NCBI GenBank assembly: GCA_020027875.1
Contig: JAHRHA010000045.1
Location: forward strand, 1-41,872
DNA length: 41,872 nt
Reading direction: 5' to 3'
DNA from: Micromonosporaceae bacterium
GTDB lineage: Bacteria; Actinomycetota; Actinomycetes; Mycobacteriales; Micromonosporaceae
The notes beneath the pieces were generated by a model that worked only from the letters and a program-made list of their open reading frames with translations, searched no databases and was not told where the DNA came from. This document shows positions 8,323-16,863 of the stretch, piece by piece; position 1 is the stretch's first letter, and each line of letters opens with the position of its first letter. Made by a program: the position numbers and the translations under genes.

Positions 8323-8390
8323 GGTTCAACCAAGATCGTGTACGTCCTGCGAAGGACGTGCACGTACCATCGCGGGTGTCCAGTTGAACC
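8323..8390. repeat. Nested inverted repeat
   Basis: Outer arms GGTTCAAC (8323-8330) and GTTGAACC (8383-8390) are perfect inverted copies. Inside, GTGTACGTCCT (8338-8348) and AGGACGTGCAC (8353-8363) pair over 11 positions with one wobble around the loop GCGA. It begins 27 bases after the GrpB stop, so the inner hairpin may terminate that transcript; the outer arms are not needed for a terminator. Confidence 0.55.
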
Positions 8391-8714
8391 AAATAGTGGG
8401 CCTGGAACCTGTCGGCTGGCTCTTTCGCCGTGCGGCTTACCAAGTTAGTTCGCCCAGCCGATTGCCTCGCACCAGAATCGGGCCAAGAACGCTCCGGGAA
8501 GGCTCCGCAGAGCCGTTGAGTCGTCTGTTGGTTACTGCACCACCGGACCGTCCACATTGGCGCGTTGTTGACCCGGTTCAGGTGAGCCGTTGCAATGCGA
8601 GCACGATGCTCACGATCGGTAGAATTGAGGCTTAGCCCCGGTTGACTCTGCGTGACCGAACATCGGGCCGGTGTCGGCGTGTCGCGGCGACCTCGACCAC
8701 CTTGTCCCCCGCAT

Positions 8715-8772
8715 TTGCTCTGCGTCCCTGCAGGCAACATGCGGCGCTTCCTGCGGGGACTACGCAGAGCAA
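8715..8772. repeat. Long imperfect hairpin
   Basis: TTGCTCTGCGT (8715-8725) is the exact inverse of ACGCAGAGCAA (8762-8772); pairing continues inward (CCCTGCAGG against CCTGCGGGG) with a two-base bulge, leaving a ~15-base loop. The stem is about 20 pairs, long for a simple terminator. Confidence 0.5.
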
Positions 8773-8799
8773 CCCCTCATGGACGAAGCGCGACCGTCA

Positions 8800-8834
8800 C
8801 CTTGCGTTGCTTCCTATAGGGAAGCAACGCAAGG
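8800..8834. terminator. Perfect 15-bp hairpin, probable terminator
   Basis: CCTTGCGTTGCTTCC (8800-8814) pairs perfectly with GGAAGCAACGCAAGG (8820-8834) around TATAG. It lies about 155 bases beyond the end of the minus-strand LLM gene remnant. There is no strong T-tract, as is common in actinobacterial terminators. Confidence 0.55.
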
Positions 8835-8988
8835 GCGACCCGCCGAGCTGTGGACCGGTTCCGTGAGTTCGCCACCCGTTGCCCAGCCCGGTGCCAGGCT
8901 GCCTGCGGCGCCGCATCCCCACCGTCGTGGCGGAGGAAGGACCCGCATCGATGTACGCGGCACCAGGTCCGCGGCGAGCTACGGTCCG

Positions 8989-9907
8989 CTACACCAACGG
9001 CACGACATCATGCATGACGCGCTCGAGCTGCTCCTCGGTGTCGGCGATCGGCCAGACGAACACGTGGTCGATACCCGCGTTTGAGTACGCGCGTAGCGTC
9101 GCGGCGCAGTCTTCGGTGGGCCCAACAAGTACCTGTTTCCTGAGCTGGGCAGCCGGCCGGTTGAGCATACGTGCCAGTACGGACAGGTGTGTCTCACGCG
9201 CTCGGTGGTGCTCGGTGACGTAGGTCCACATGGTGGCCAACGAGCACGGAAACCGTCGAGTTGCCTTCCCCTCTTCGCCAATGCATGGCGAAGTTTCGTT
9301 CGCGCGGCACTGACCTGCGCCGGCATGAGGTTGTATGCGGAGGCGAGCCAGCCATCAGCCAGCCTCGCGACCCGTCTGAGACCGGCGTCCGAACCCCAAC
9401 TGCCGATCCAGATCGGTGGTCCTTCAACGCGCACGGGTCGTGGTTGCAACGGCAGTTTGGTGGAATAGAAACGGCCCTCGAATCCCGGCGCACCAGTCCT
9501 CAGCTGCGCGCGCAGGAAGCGGACTGGTTCTTCCAGCCGCGGCCATCGCTCATCGAAGCTAACGCCCGCACTCTCGTAGCCACGCTCGGACGAACCTGGC
9601 CCAACTCCGAGAATGAGCCTGCCGCCGGACATGATGTCCAGCGCGGCCGCGGCCTTGGCCAGCGCCGCAGGTCCGCGGACAACCGGCAGGGATGCCGTGG
9701 TCGCGAGCTGCATGCTTCCGCTGCGCTCGAGAACGCTGGCCAGCGCTACTATGCCGTCCAACCAAGGATTCTGAAAGACAAGGTGGTCATTCGCGCTGAT
9801 GAAGTCGAAGCCAAGCTGGCGTGCCGCATCTGTGTAAGAAGCTAGCTCCCCCGGCCTCCAACCGCTGCCATCGAAATCAATCAGGGGAGGTGCGCCCCGT
9901 ACTTCAT
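8989..9907 (-). pseudogene. LLM-class flavin-dependent oxidoreductase, two frameshifts
   Basis: Read in three frames, this encodes a full-length luciferase-like (LLM) oxidoreductase. The start at 9907 reads MKYGAHLP, then the frame shifts; the next frame gives LIDFDGSGWRPGELASYTDA, ANDHLVFQNPWLDG, the family hallmark LDIMSGGRLILGVGPGS and PPIWIGSWG; the last frame, from about 9248, gives LATMWTYVTEHH to VMHDVVPLV. Restoring one C in the CCCC run near 9884-9887 and one near 9249 would rejoin all three parts. LLM enzymes use F420H2 or FMNH2 for hydride transfer or monooxygenation. It is either a recent pseudogene or the product of homopolymer sequencing errors. Confidence 0.8.
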
Positions 9908-9991
9908 TGACGGATCATACCGAAATGCGTTTCCGCGCCGTCGGCGGCGATCGACACGTCGCGAGGTTGACCAGGGTGCCCGAGACAGTCA

Positions 9992-10005
9992 GTATCGGTC
10001 GATAC
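9992..10005. promoter_or_regulatory. Palindrome upstream of oleA, candidate operator
   Basis: GTATCGGTCGATAC is a perfect palindrome with six-base arms and a two-base centre, 58 bases before the oleA start. Size and symmetry fit a dimeric repressor site, but no dedicated regulator lies next to it. Confidence 0.35.
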
Positions 10006-10063
10006 ATCGACGAGCCGCCCACCTGGCTCGACCGGGTGGCGAGCTGGCTTGGGGGATAGGCCG

Positions 10064-11080
10064 ATGTTGTACCAGAACGTCAGCGTCGCCGCCCTGGTGC
10101 ACGTCGACCCCCCGGTTAGGCTGACGTCGACCGAACTGATGGACCGGCTGCGGTCCACACTGGAGCGTCTGCAGATTAGGCCCGAACTGCTGGAGCAGGT
10201 CGTCGGGGTATGTGAGCGGCGCGTCTGGGGTCGGCCCACACAGGTGGCCGACGCGGCGACGCTGGCCGGGGAGCGGGTGCTCGACGTGTCCGGTGTCCCG
10301 CGGACCGGTATTGGTCTTCTCGTCAACACCTCCGTGTGCCGTGACTACATCGAGCCGTCGACTGCCTCGGTCGTGCACGGGGCGCTCGGTCTTCCCGACA
10401 CGTGTCAGAACTTCGACGTTGGCAACGCTTGCCTCGCCTTCCTCAACGGGATGGACATCGCTTCGTACATGATCGAGCGTGGCGACATCGAGTACGCGCT
10501 GGTCGTTGACGGAGAGGTCAGCGACCAAGTAACCAACAGCACGGTCGACCGGCTGAACCTCCCCGAAACGACGGCCGAGCAGTTCCGTGCGGAGTTCGCC
10601 TCGTTGACTCTCGGCTCGGGTGCCGTCGCCATGATCCTTGGCCGAAGCGACGTCCTGCCGGGCGGGCACCGGTACGTCGGCAGCGTGACGCGGGCTGCGA
10701 CCGAGTTCTCCCACCTGTGCCGCGGCACGATGGACCGGATGGTGACCGACACGCGAACGCTGCTCGCCGAGGGTCTCAAGCTGGCGGCAAAGACGTACGA
10801 GGCGGCCGGCGACACGCTCGGCTGGGCCGGCGCCGACCTCGACGAGTACGTGCTGCACCAGGTCAGCAACGTGCACACGACTGCGCTCATCGAGCTGCTC
10901 GGCCTCGACCCGGCCAAGGCCCTGACGACGTTTCCTGAGTACGGCAATGTCGGCCCGGCGTCGGTGCCGCTCACGCTGGCCAAGCTCGACGAGGTGGGCC
11001 GGCTGAAAATGGGCAATCGGGTGGCACTTATGGGGATCGGCTCGGGACTTAACTGCTCGATGGCCGAGATCGTCTGGTAG
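10064..11080 (+). CDS. oleA: OleA, head-to-head acyl-CoA condensing thiolase
   Basis: 338 residues from ATG 10064, with GGGGGAT seven bases upstream. The sequence resembles characterised OleA throughout: MLYQNVSVAALVHVD, NTSVCRDYIEPST, DVGNACLAFLNGMD, ALVVDGE, CRGTMDRMVTDTR, GNVGPASVP, GIGSGLNCSMAE. Active-site residues align with Xanthomonas OleA at a constant offset of 20: Cys123 (nucleophile, Cys143), His265 (His285), Asn295 (Asn315) and Glu97 (Glu117, the base that separates OleA from FabH). OleA joins two fatty acyl-CoAs to a beta-ketoacid, which OleD, OleC and OleB turn into long-chain olefins. None of those genes is adjacent, so the product may be a ketone or be processed from elsewhere. 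Confidence 0.93.
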   Translation: MLYQNVSVAALVHVDPPVRLTSTELMDRLRSTLERLQIRPELLEQVVGVCERRVWGRPTQVADAATLAGERVLDVSGVPRTGIGLLVNTSVCRDYIEPSTASVVHGALGLPDTCQNFDVGNACLAFLNGMDIASYMIERGDIEYALVVDGEVSDQVTNSTVDRLNLPETTAEQFRAEFASLTLGSGAVAMILGRSDVLPGGHRYVGSVTRAATEFSHLCRGTMDRMVTDTRTLLAEGLKLAAKTYEAAGDTLGWAGADLDEYVLHQVSNVHTTALIELLGLDPAKALTTFPEYGNVGPASVPLTLAKLDEVGRLKMGNRVALMGIGSGLNCSMAEIVW

Positions 11081-11430
11081 CGCTCCGGGGAGGGCTGGTT
11101 CGACGATGATGGCCACGCGCCGCGTACCGTCGGCCACGAGCAGGCGCCGTGCAGAATCACCCAGGTGCCGGTGCGCGACAGGACCCGCGCCACGGCGACC
11201 TCCCCCGGTCGGTGGGGTTCTCGGCCGTGCGCAGTGCGCAGTGCTCTGCCGGCCAGCGCCAGCCGGAGTGAGAGCGTGGCTGGGTGGTATTGCGTGGGAA
11301 CCGCCCGCGGTGCGCGGGACCGCGCCGTCCGTGTGACGACCCACACATGTTGCACCCGTCGGTGCCGCCGGCGAGAACGCCGGGTCGAGCGAGACCACAT
11401 GCTTACGGGTGGCCGCTTGCGGATTCGCGA
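11081..11430. other. Intergenic stretch between oleA and the flotillin gene
   Basis: About 350 bases between convergent genes. The open frames are GC shadows; I see no supportable gene and only a short CTCC/GGAG hairpin after the oleA stop. Confidence 0.4.
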
Positions 11431-12981
11431 CTACTTCGTCGTGTCGGACGCACCGATGGCCTTACCGGATGATTGTGTGGCCGCTGTACCCTCGACATCC
11501 GAGCCGGCGAGCGGCGTGGCCGCACCTCCAAGCTTCGCTAGTAGCGCGGCCAGATCGATACCGGTCAGTTCGGTACCTAGGTGCAGGCCCTGCGCCACAT
11601 TGGACGCCACCGACCTGGTCAGCGACGACGCGCCATCGGTCGAGATCACGGTCATCTTGTCGATTGCGCTCATCGGAGCCGACGCCGCCTCGACGACCTG
11701 CGGCAGCACTCGTACCAGAAGGTCCAGCACGGCCGCCTCGCCGTACTGGGCGAATGCCTCAGCCTTGGCCTGCATCGCCTCGGCCTTGGCGTGGCCGCGG
11801 GCCTGGATCGCGGATGCCTCCGCTACGCCCTCCCGCTCGATCGCGTCCGCGACCGCAATGCGTCGGCGCTGCTCTGCCTCGCCCTGCTTGGCCCCTTCGA
11901 TGGCGGCAGCCTCGGCCAGCGCCGTTCGCCGCGCCCGCTCGCCCACACCCATCAGCCGAGCCTGCTCGGCCTGCGCCTGGGCTGCCGCGATGGTGGTCTG
12001 GCGCTCCGCGTCGGCCCGGAACACCGCCGCGTTGCGGGCCGCCTCGGCCTCTTGTTCCGTCTTGTACCGCGCGGCATCAGCCGGCTTGCGCACCTCGGTG
12101 TCGAGCTGGCGCTCCTTGAGCTCCGCGTTGCGCTCGGCCACTCGCTGCTGCTCGGTCAGGATCGCCTGCTGCCGTTCGGCCTCGGCCAGCGGGCCGGCCG
12201 CCGCCGAGCGGGCGTTCGCCGCGTCGATCTCCGCCTGGACCTCGGCCTTCTTTAGAGCCAGGTTGCGATCGGCTGCGGCGATCGCCTCCTCCGCCCTCAT
12301 CCGCTCGGTCTCGGCGGTCTGCCGCGCCTGGGCCTCGGCGATCGCCGCGGCCTTGAGCACACGGGCCGCCTCCGGCCGGCCAAGATCCTGCAAATACGAC
12401 CCGGCCGTACGGATGTCCTCCAACTGGAACGCGTCGAGCACCAGACCCTGGTGGGTCAGCGAGCGCTCGGCCTCCTCCGCGACGTGCGCGGCGAACGCGG
12501 CCCGGTCCCGGATGATCTCCTCCACGGTGAGCCGGCCGATCACCGCTCGCAGCGCACCGGACAGCACCTGACCGGTGAACGCCTCGATCCGGTCCTGCTG
12601 GTGCAGGAAGCGCTGGGCGGCCGGGCGGATCATCTCCGCGGTGCCGCCGACCTTGACGATCGCGACCGCATCCGCGTCGCAGCGGATACCCTGCGCGCTG
12701 ACCGCAGCGCCCACGGAGACCGGGATTTCCCGACTGGACAGGTCAAGCCGGTAGAGCCGCTGGACGACCGGCATCACGAAGACGGCCGCGCCCATCACCA
12801 CCTTCTGACCAGACAGATCGGTCACCGCCGAGCCGTCCGCGGCCCGGATCGCTCGGCCCTTACGGCCGGTCACGATGAATGCCTCGTTGGGCCCGGCGAC
12901 GCTGATCCGGGACAGGATGACCATGGCGATCAACAGGACCAGCAGTACGGCGCCAATGATCGCGATGACGAGCGGTGACAT
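11431..12981 (-). CDS. Flotillin-like SPFH/band-7 membrane scaffold protein
   Basis: 516 residues. One N-terminal membrane helix (VIAIIGAVLLVLLIAMVIL) leads into an SPFH domain (about residues 28-210: VAGPNEAFIVTGRKGR, LDLSSREIPVSV), then a long Ala/Glu/Arg/Gln coiled coil (about 210-430) and a C-terminal flotillin region with QVVEAASAPMSAIDKMTVI. This is the layout of bacterial flotillins, which oligomerise into membrane microdomains that organise signalling, secretion and fluidity. AAGGAAGG precedes the start. The NfeD-like gene ends 13 bases upstream, the usual flotillin/NfeD pair and very likely one operon. Confidence 0.92.
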   Translation of the reverse strand: MSPLVIAIIGAVLLVLLIAMVILSRISVAGPNEAFIVTGRKGRAIRAADGSAVTDLSGQKVVMGAAVFVMPVVQRLYRLDLSSREIPVSVGAAVSAQGIRCDADAVAIVKVGGTAEMIRPAAQRFLHQQDRIEAFTGQVLSGALRAVIGRLTVEEIIRDRAAFAAHVAEEAERSLTHQGLVLDAFQLEDIRTAGSYLQDLGRPEAARVLKAAAIAEAQARQTAETERMRAEEAIAAADRNLALKKAEVQAEIDAANARSAAAGPLAEAERQQAILTEQQRVAERNAELKERQLDTEVRKPADAARYKTEQEAEAARNAAVFRADAERQTTIAAAQAQAEQARLMGVGERARRTALAEAAAIEGAKQGEAEQRRRIAVADAIEREGVAEASAIQARGHAKAEAMQAKAEAFAQYGEAAVLDLLVRVLPQVVEAASAPMSAIDKMTVISTDGASSLTRSVASNVAQGLHLGTELTGIDLAALLAKLGGAATPLAGSDVEGTAATQSSGKAIGASDTTK

Positions 12982-12994
12982 TGTCCTTCCTTCT

Positions 12995-13627
12995 TTACGA
13001 AACCGACGGGGTCGGCTCGACCAGGACGCTGGTCGGGCTGGGTACCGAGATCACGAACACTCGGGTACCGAGCGCGAGCGGCTGATCCGATCGCGCATTG
13101 AACTTGATCTGCTGGCCGGCGATAGCGAGGCGTACCTCGCCGTAGCCACCGACCGGTACTGGCGTGATCACCACACCCATCGAACCGATGAGATCGTTGC
13201 TGGTCAACGTCCCGTCGGTGGAAATGTTGATCGCGGCGTTAACCAGCCGGCCGGCCAGCCACGCAGTCGGCACCGCCGCGAGCAGCCCCACCGCGATCGC
13301 TGCCAGCAGTGTGATCGCACCGCTCCCGGGCAGCAAGGACGCGACGATCGCGCCGCCGAAGCCGAACGCGCCGAGGAAGCCGGCCATCACCGGCAACGAC
13401 AGTTCGGTGCCACCATGCCCCGCGCTGGCATGGCCGAGATGGAGATGGCCGATGTGAAGGTGACCAAGGTGCAGGTGCCCCATGTGTACCCGACCGCCAA
13501 GTAGCGACAGGACGAGTAGCAGTAGGGCAAAACCACCGATGACCAGGAACGTGCCGGCTACCGCACCCATCCCCGGGGCGCCTCCTGCGCCCGCCCGGCG
13601 GTCAACAAAGTCCAACCGGGCCAACAT
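12995..13627 (-). CDS. NfeD-like (OB-fold) flotillin partner with His-rich repeat
   Basis: 210 residues from the ATG at 13627; an internal ATG at 13570 (MGAVAGTFLVIGG) is a possible later start. A first membrane span (FLVIGGFALLLLVLSLLGG) is followed by a His-rich tract, two further spans (about 78-130) and a C-terminal domain of about 70 residues (DLIGSMGVVITPVPVGGYGEV, ending VFVISVPSPTSVLVEP) with the beta-barrel pattern of NfeD OB folds. NfeD-like proteins are the standard co-transcribed partners of flotillins. Residues 48-71 contain pentads of the form HLHLG, an extracytoplasmic or loop insertion that could bind metal. Confidence 0.8.
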   Translation of the reverse strand: MLARLDFVDRRAGAGGAPGMGAVAGTFLVIGGFALLLLVLSLLGGRVHMGHLHLGHLHIGHLHLGHASAGHGGTELSLPVMAGFLGAFGFGGAIVASLLPGSGAITLLAAIAVGLLAAVPTAWLAGRLVNAAINISTDGTLTSNDLIGSMGVVITPVPVGGYGEVRLAIAGQQIKFNARSDQPLALGTRVFVISVPSPTSVLVEPTPSVS

Positions 13628-13778
13628 CCAAGGGTAGACCTACTGTGCAACTCCCGGAGGCCCGCCAATTGGCCACGCCAGCAGAGTCCAGTTCACAGAC
13701 CAGCCGCTTCGCGGCGATCAAGGATGCTGGCGGCGTGGGAGCCCTCGTCAGGGCCGTGATGTACGACAGCAGAGTTTC

Positions 13779-16409
13779 CTATGTTTCTGCCGGACTCACC
13801 AACCCGAGCCGGGCGGCCTGGGCTGCCGCGACCGTACGGGTCGGAGCGCCCAGTTTCGCCAGCACGGCGGAGACGTGGTGGTCCACGGTCCTCGCCGAGA
13901 TGAACAGCTGAGCGGCGATTTCGGCATTGGTGTGCCCGCCGCAGATCAGGTCGAGCACCTCACGCTCGCGTCGGGTCAGTCCCAGCGGGTGTGCCCGCGT
14001 CGCAGCTCGAGCTCCACTGGGGATCGACCGAAATCCGAGCGCTCGCATCTTGTGCCGGGCGATCCGTGCGGTGGCTGGCGCATCGAGGTCGTCGAAGATG
14101 CCCAAGGCGTGGCGCAGCGCTGCCTTGTCATCCGAGTCGAAGAGGGCTAGCGCGGCCTCGTACGGACAACCGAGGTCCGTCCACACCTGTGCGGCGTTCT
14201 CCCAGTCGCCGTCGACCTGCAACCGGTACGGCTCGGCGAGCTCGCCTTCGACAGATCGGGTCGAGCCGGTGCGGCGCAGCCACACCGCGACCGCGCCGCG
14301 GTCCCAGGAATCGCACGCCGACGATCGGCCGTCGGCCAACTCAGCCTCTCGACGTCCCGCGTGTTGGTCTCCGGCGAGCCAGTATGCCTCGGCGCGGGTC
14401 AGTCGCGCCGGTACGATCGATGGCGCCGCATCGGTCCCGTCGGCCGCCGCCATCGCCTCGTCGAGATAGCCCCATGCGTCGGCGTCGCCGCGACGCGACG
14501 CGATTGTGCCACAGTTCAGCAGCGACGAAATCCGGTTGATCGGGGAGTAGTCGACGCGACCGAGAAGCTCCGCGGCCAGTGCCAGCGACTCGTCCCAGCG
14601 CCCGAGCCTTTCGAGCGTGCTACTCCGTTCGCTGCGTAGCCAGTTGCCATATGTCGTGACATCATGCTCGTCGCAGTAGGCGAGACCGTCCACATAGTAC
14701 CGTTCGCCTTCGGCAAATCGTCGCTGTAGGCTGTACGCTTCGTAGATATTAGCGAATGCCCGGCCCGCCTCGGCCTCGAAGTCGCCCGAGATCGCGATCT
14801 CCAGCGCACGACGCAGCAGCCCGATCCACTCGCCGCCAGTGTGGGCGGTGGCGCAGCCCTCAATGTTCAGGGCGAGGCTGAGCGCGTCTGACACACCCAA
14901 CGGCTCAGCGATCGCCTGTGCCTTCCGGGCCATCTCTATCGCGACGGCGTTGGCACCCTTGACCATCCGTTCTCCAGCAAAGGTTGCGTACGCCCAAGCC
15001 AGCTCGCCGCTCGGACCGAGTGATTCCAGGGTCGACAGGGCGGCTTCGATCGTCGCGGCCGCTTCCCTGCCGCGACACAGGCGCCACATCGTCCGCGCCA
15101 GCCGCCGCAGCGTGTCGCCCTCGCGCAGCCGATCGCCGGCCGAGCGCCATAAAGCCAGTGCGCGCTCACCTGCGTCGGCGGCGTCTTGCCATCGGTCCAC
15201 AAACGACAGTTCGTCCGCGAGTCCGTCGTAGAGTGCAGCCACCAACGTCGGCTCCGCACCGGAGGCGAAGCGTAGGGCCCGCTGATACTGGGCCGCCGCC
15301 TCCCGGTGCGACGCCAGCTCCGCGGCCCGACGCGCGGCGCGAGAGGCGTGGTGGAGAACGGCCCCGCCGTCCCCGGCCGCCTCGGCGTGAAACGCGATCC
15401 CGGCGTCGTCGTCGCTTGCGAGCGAGCGCAGGGAGTCGAGGATCTTACCGTGGATAACTCTACGGCGGTGTGCCGCGACGGCCTGTTCGATCGCGAGCCG
15501 AGCGATCTCGTGCCGGAACCTCACCCACGCGCCGTCGCCGACGAGCAGCCCTGAGGCGAGAAGGTCGTCGATGATCGATGACGGACACCCAGTGACGGAC
15601 TGCAACAGCCGCAGCTCGACCCGAGTGCCGATCAGAGCCGCAACGTCCAACAAGGCGCGGGCCTCGACGCTCAGGCCTACGGTGCGCGCTAGGGTCGCAT
15701 CGCGCGCCGATGGCGGCACCTCGCCCAGGCTGGCCTGAAGAACCTCCGTGACATAGAACGGGTTTCCGCCGGTCAGCCGGTACAGCTCGGCCGCCTCGAG
15801 CCCGCTGCCACCGGCAAGGACACCGACAGCGTCCTCGGACAGTGGCGCCAGCCCGACCCGCCGGGTCGACCGCTGGGTGGCGAGCTCACCAAGAGCGACC
15901 CGCAGCGGATCGCTCGCCGCCAATCCGTCGTCGCGGTAGGTGGCGATGAGCAGAACCGATGCGTTGCGCAGCCGCCGGCCCAGGAACCCCAGCAGGTCTA
16001 CCGTCGCCTCATCGGCCCAGTGCATATCCTCCAACACCACGACGCTCAGCGTCCCTGGCTCGCTGACCTGCCGCAGCAGGGCACGGAACAGCTCGGCGCG
16101 GGCGGCCCGGGCGCGGCACAAGTCAAGCAGGTCCCCGCCGAGCTGATCCGCGAGGTCGAACAGCGGCCCGAGCGGGCTTGGGGTGAACTGGCCGTCGCAC
16201 GCGCCCCAGGACCAGTTGGCATCCGGCAGTTCACTCTCCATCTGCTCCACCAACGCTGACTTGCCTACGCCCGCCTCCCCGGCCAACAGCACCAGGCGGC
16301 CGTTACCGTGGCCCGCCTCCCGCGCGTACTCGCCAAGAGACGCCAGCGGGGCCTCCCGCTCTAGTAGCTGCATCTGCACAGTGTCTGTCGCACCCACCTC
16401 TGGCGCCAT
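13779..16409 (-). CDS. LAL-type LuxR regulator 1 (ATPase + LuxR HTH)
   Basis: 876 residues. The N-terminal STAND/AAA module has Walker A GEAGVGKS (residues 44-51) and Walker [14 protein letters not shown] (about 123-135). The middle (about 350-790) is helical-repeat/TPR-like, and the C-terminus is a LuxR HTH ([38 protein letters not shown]). LAL regulators use ATP-controlled oligomerisation to activate transcription. The start is supported by a 35-base leader ending GGACC-ATG shared with the paralogue at 16864. Length and order are identical to that paralogue, to which it is divergent. Its effector is unknown; likely targets are discussed under the repeats. Confidence 0.92.
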   Translation of the reverse strand: MAPEVGATDTVQMQLLEREAPLASLGEYAREAGHGNGRLVLLAGEAGVGKSALVEQMESELPDANWSWGACDGQFTPSPLGPLFDLADQLGGDLLDLCRARAARAELFRALLRQVSEPGTLSVVVLEDMHWADEATVDLLGFLGRRLRNASVLLIATYRDDGLAASDPLRVALGELATQRSTRRVGLAPLSEDAVGVLAGGSGLEAAELYRLTGGNPFYVTEVLQASLGEVPPSARDATLARTVGLSVEARALLDVAALIGTRVELRLLQSVTGCPSSIIDDLLASGLLVGDGAWVRFRHEIARLAIEQAVAAHRRRVIHGKILDSLRSLASDDDAGIAFHAEAAGDGGAVLHHASRAARRAAELASHREAAAQYQRALRFASGAEPTLVAALYDGLADELSFVDRWQDAADAGERALALWRSAGDRLREGDTLRRLARTMWRLCRGREAAATIEAALSTLESLGPSGELAWAYATFAGERMVKGANAVAIEMARKAQAIAEPLGVSDALSLALNIEGCATAHTGGEWIGLLRRALEIAISGDFEAEAGRAFANIYEAYSLQRRFAEGERYYVDGLAYCDEHDVTTYGNWLRSERSSTLERLGRWDESLALAAELLGRVDYSPINRISSLLNCGTIASRRGDADAWGYLDEAMAAADGTDAAPSIVPARLTRAEAYWLAGDQHAGRREAELADGRSSACDSWDRGAVAVWLRRTGSTRSVEGELAEPYRLQVDGDWENAAQVWTDLGCPYEAALALFDSDDKAALRHALGIFDDLDAPATARIARHKMRALGFRSIPSGARAATRAHPLGLTRREREVLDLICGGHTNAEIAAQLFISARTVDHHVSAVLAKLGAPTRTVAAAQAARLGLVSPAET

Positions 16410-16444
16410 GGTCCTTTAGGCGGGCGTTGTGCCGATGAGCCCAG
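16410..16444 (-). repeat. Leader repeat of LAL regulator 1
   Basis: The 35 bases before the start of LAL 1 match those before LAL 2 (16829-16863) at 24 of 35 positions by hand alignment, including CCCGCCT and GGACC next to the ATG. The inverted duplication therefore extended beyond the coding sequence. Confidence 0.5.
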
Positions 16445-16552
16445 AAAATAGGCAACGCCGCGCGGAACCTGGGGAACCGTTCCCGATCCCCGGAACGGGC
16501 CAGCCCTCGTACGGTCGCCTGGATTCGTTGGTGCGATCGAGGAGGCACGGTG
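16441..16552 (+). repeat. Promoter-containing repeat, copy A (before the DUF4242 gene)
   Basis: About 112 bases matching 19483-19596 at roughly four in five positions by hand alignment, with a 16-base exact block GCCCTCGTACGGTCGC (16503-16518). It begins CCAGAAA-ATAG, like the last codons and stop of LAL 2, and ends at the DUF4242 start. TACGGT within the exact block could be a -10 box. GGGAACCGTTCCC (16472-16484) and the arms CCGTTCC (16477-16483)/GGAACGG (16492-16498) are dyads present only in this copy and could bind a regulator. Confidence 0.65.
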
Positions 16553-16801
16553 CCGCTCTACATGGACGTCCACACCTTCAACGGCGGCGTATCCGTCGAG
16601 GCCGTGGCCAAGGCGCACATGGCGGATCTGCAGACACAGCATAAATACGACGTTCGCTATCTGCGCTATTGGGTCGCCGAGCAGGAGGGCAAGGTGTTCT
16701 GCCTGGTGGAGGCGCCTTCCGCGGATGCTGCGTCGATCGTGCACCGTGAGGCGCACGGCCTCGTGGCCGATCACGTGTTCCAGGTGCAGGAGGGCTCCTG
16801 A
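16550..16801 (+). CDS. DUF4242 protein, SCO4226-like
   Basis: 83 residues from GTG 16550 with AGGAGG just upstream. The whole sequence fits DUF4242: MDVHTFNGGVS at the start, QHKYDVRYLRYWV in the middle and KVFCLVEAPSADAASIVHREAHGL with VQEGS at the end. The family member SCO4226 of Streptomyces coelicolor has been described as a small ferredoxin-like-fold nickel-binding protein; candidate ligands here are the His residues of DVHT and HREAH. It lies between two divergent LAL regulators, 62 bases before LAL 2 and under repeat copy A, so it is probably a regulated target. Its physiological role is uncertain. Confidence 0.88.
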   Translation: MPLYMDVHTFNGGVSVEAVAKAHMADLQTQHKYDVRYLRYWVAEQEGKVFCLVEAPSADAASIVHREAHGLVADHVFQVQEGS

Positions 16802-16828
16802 CCCGACTGAGGCCGCCATGAAGACCGG

Positions 16829-16863
16829 CTGAGCCCATCGCTGCCGTACCCGCCTTACGGACC
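16829..16863 (+). repeat. Leader repeat of LAL regulator 2
   Basis: Counterpart of 16410-16444 on the opposite strand, 24 of 35 bases identical, ending GGACC directly before the ATG. The lack of a normal Shine-Dalgarno spacing in both copies suggests the leader itself is functionally conserved. Confidence 0.5.

Larger units (their letters stand above)
8297..8988. other. Non-coding stretch with three strong hairpins
   Basis: About 690 bases between the convergent GrpB gene and LLM remnant. No gene is supportable, but it holds three inverted repeats listed separately. Bidirectional termination, or remnants of a small transposable element, would both fit. Confidence 0.5.

Noticed and set aside
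7136..8740. 534-codon minus-strand open frame
   Set aside because: It is the reverse shadow of the VOC and GrpB genes, which have clear families and ribosome sites; its own product is low-complexity and unrelated to any family.
9989..11398. Long minus-strand frames opposite oleA (469 and 331 codons)
   Set aside because: Shadows of oleA, which has complete catalytic residues; the opposite-strand products are Arg/Ser-rich.
11165..12571. 468-codon plus-strand frame opposite the flotillin gene
   Set aside because: Ala/Ser/Arg-rich shadow of the coiled-coil region; no start context and no family.
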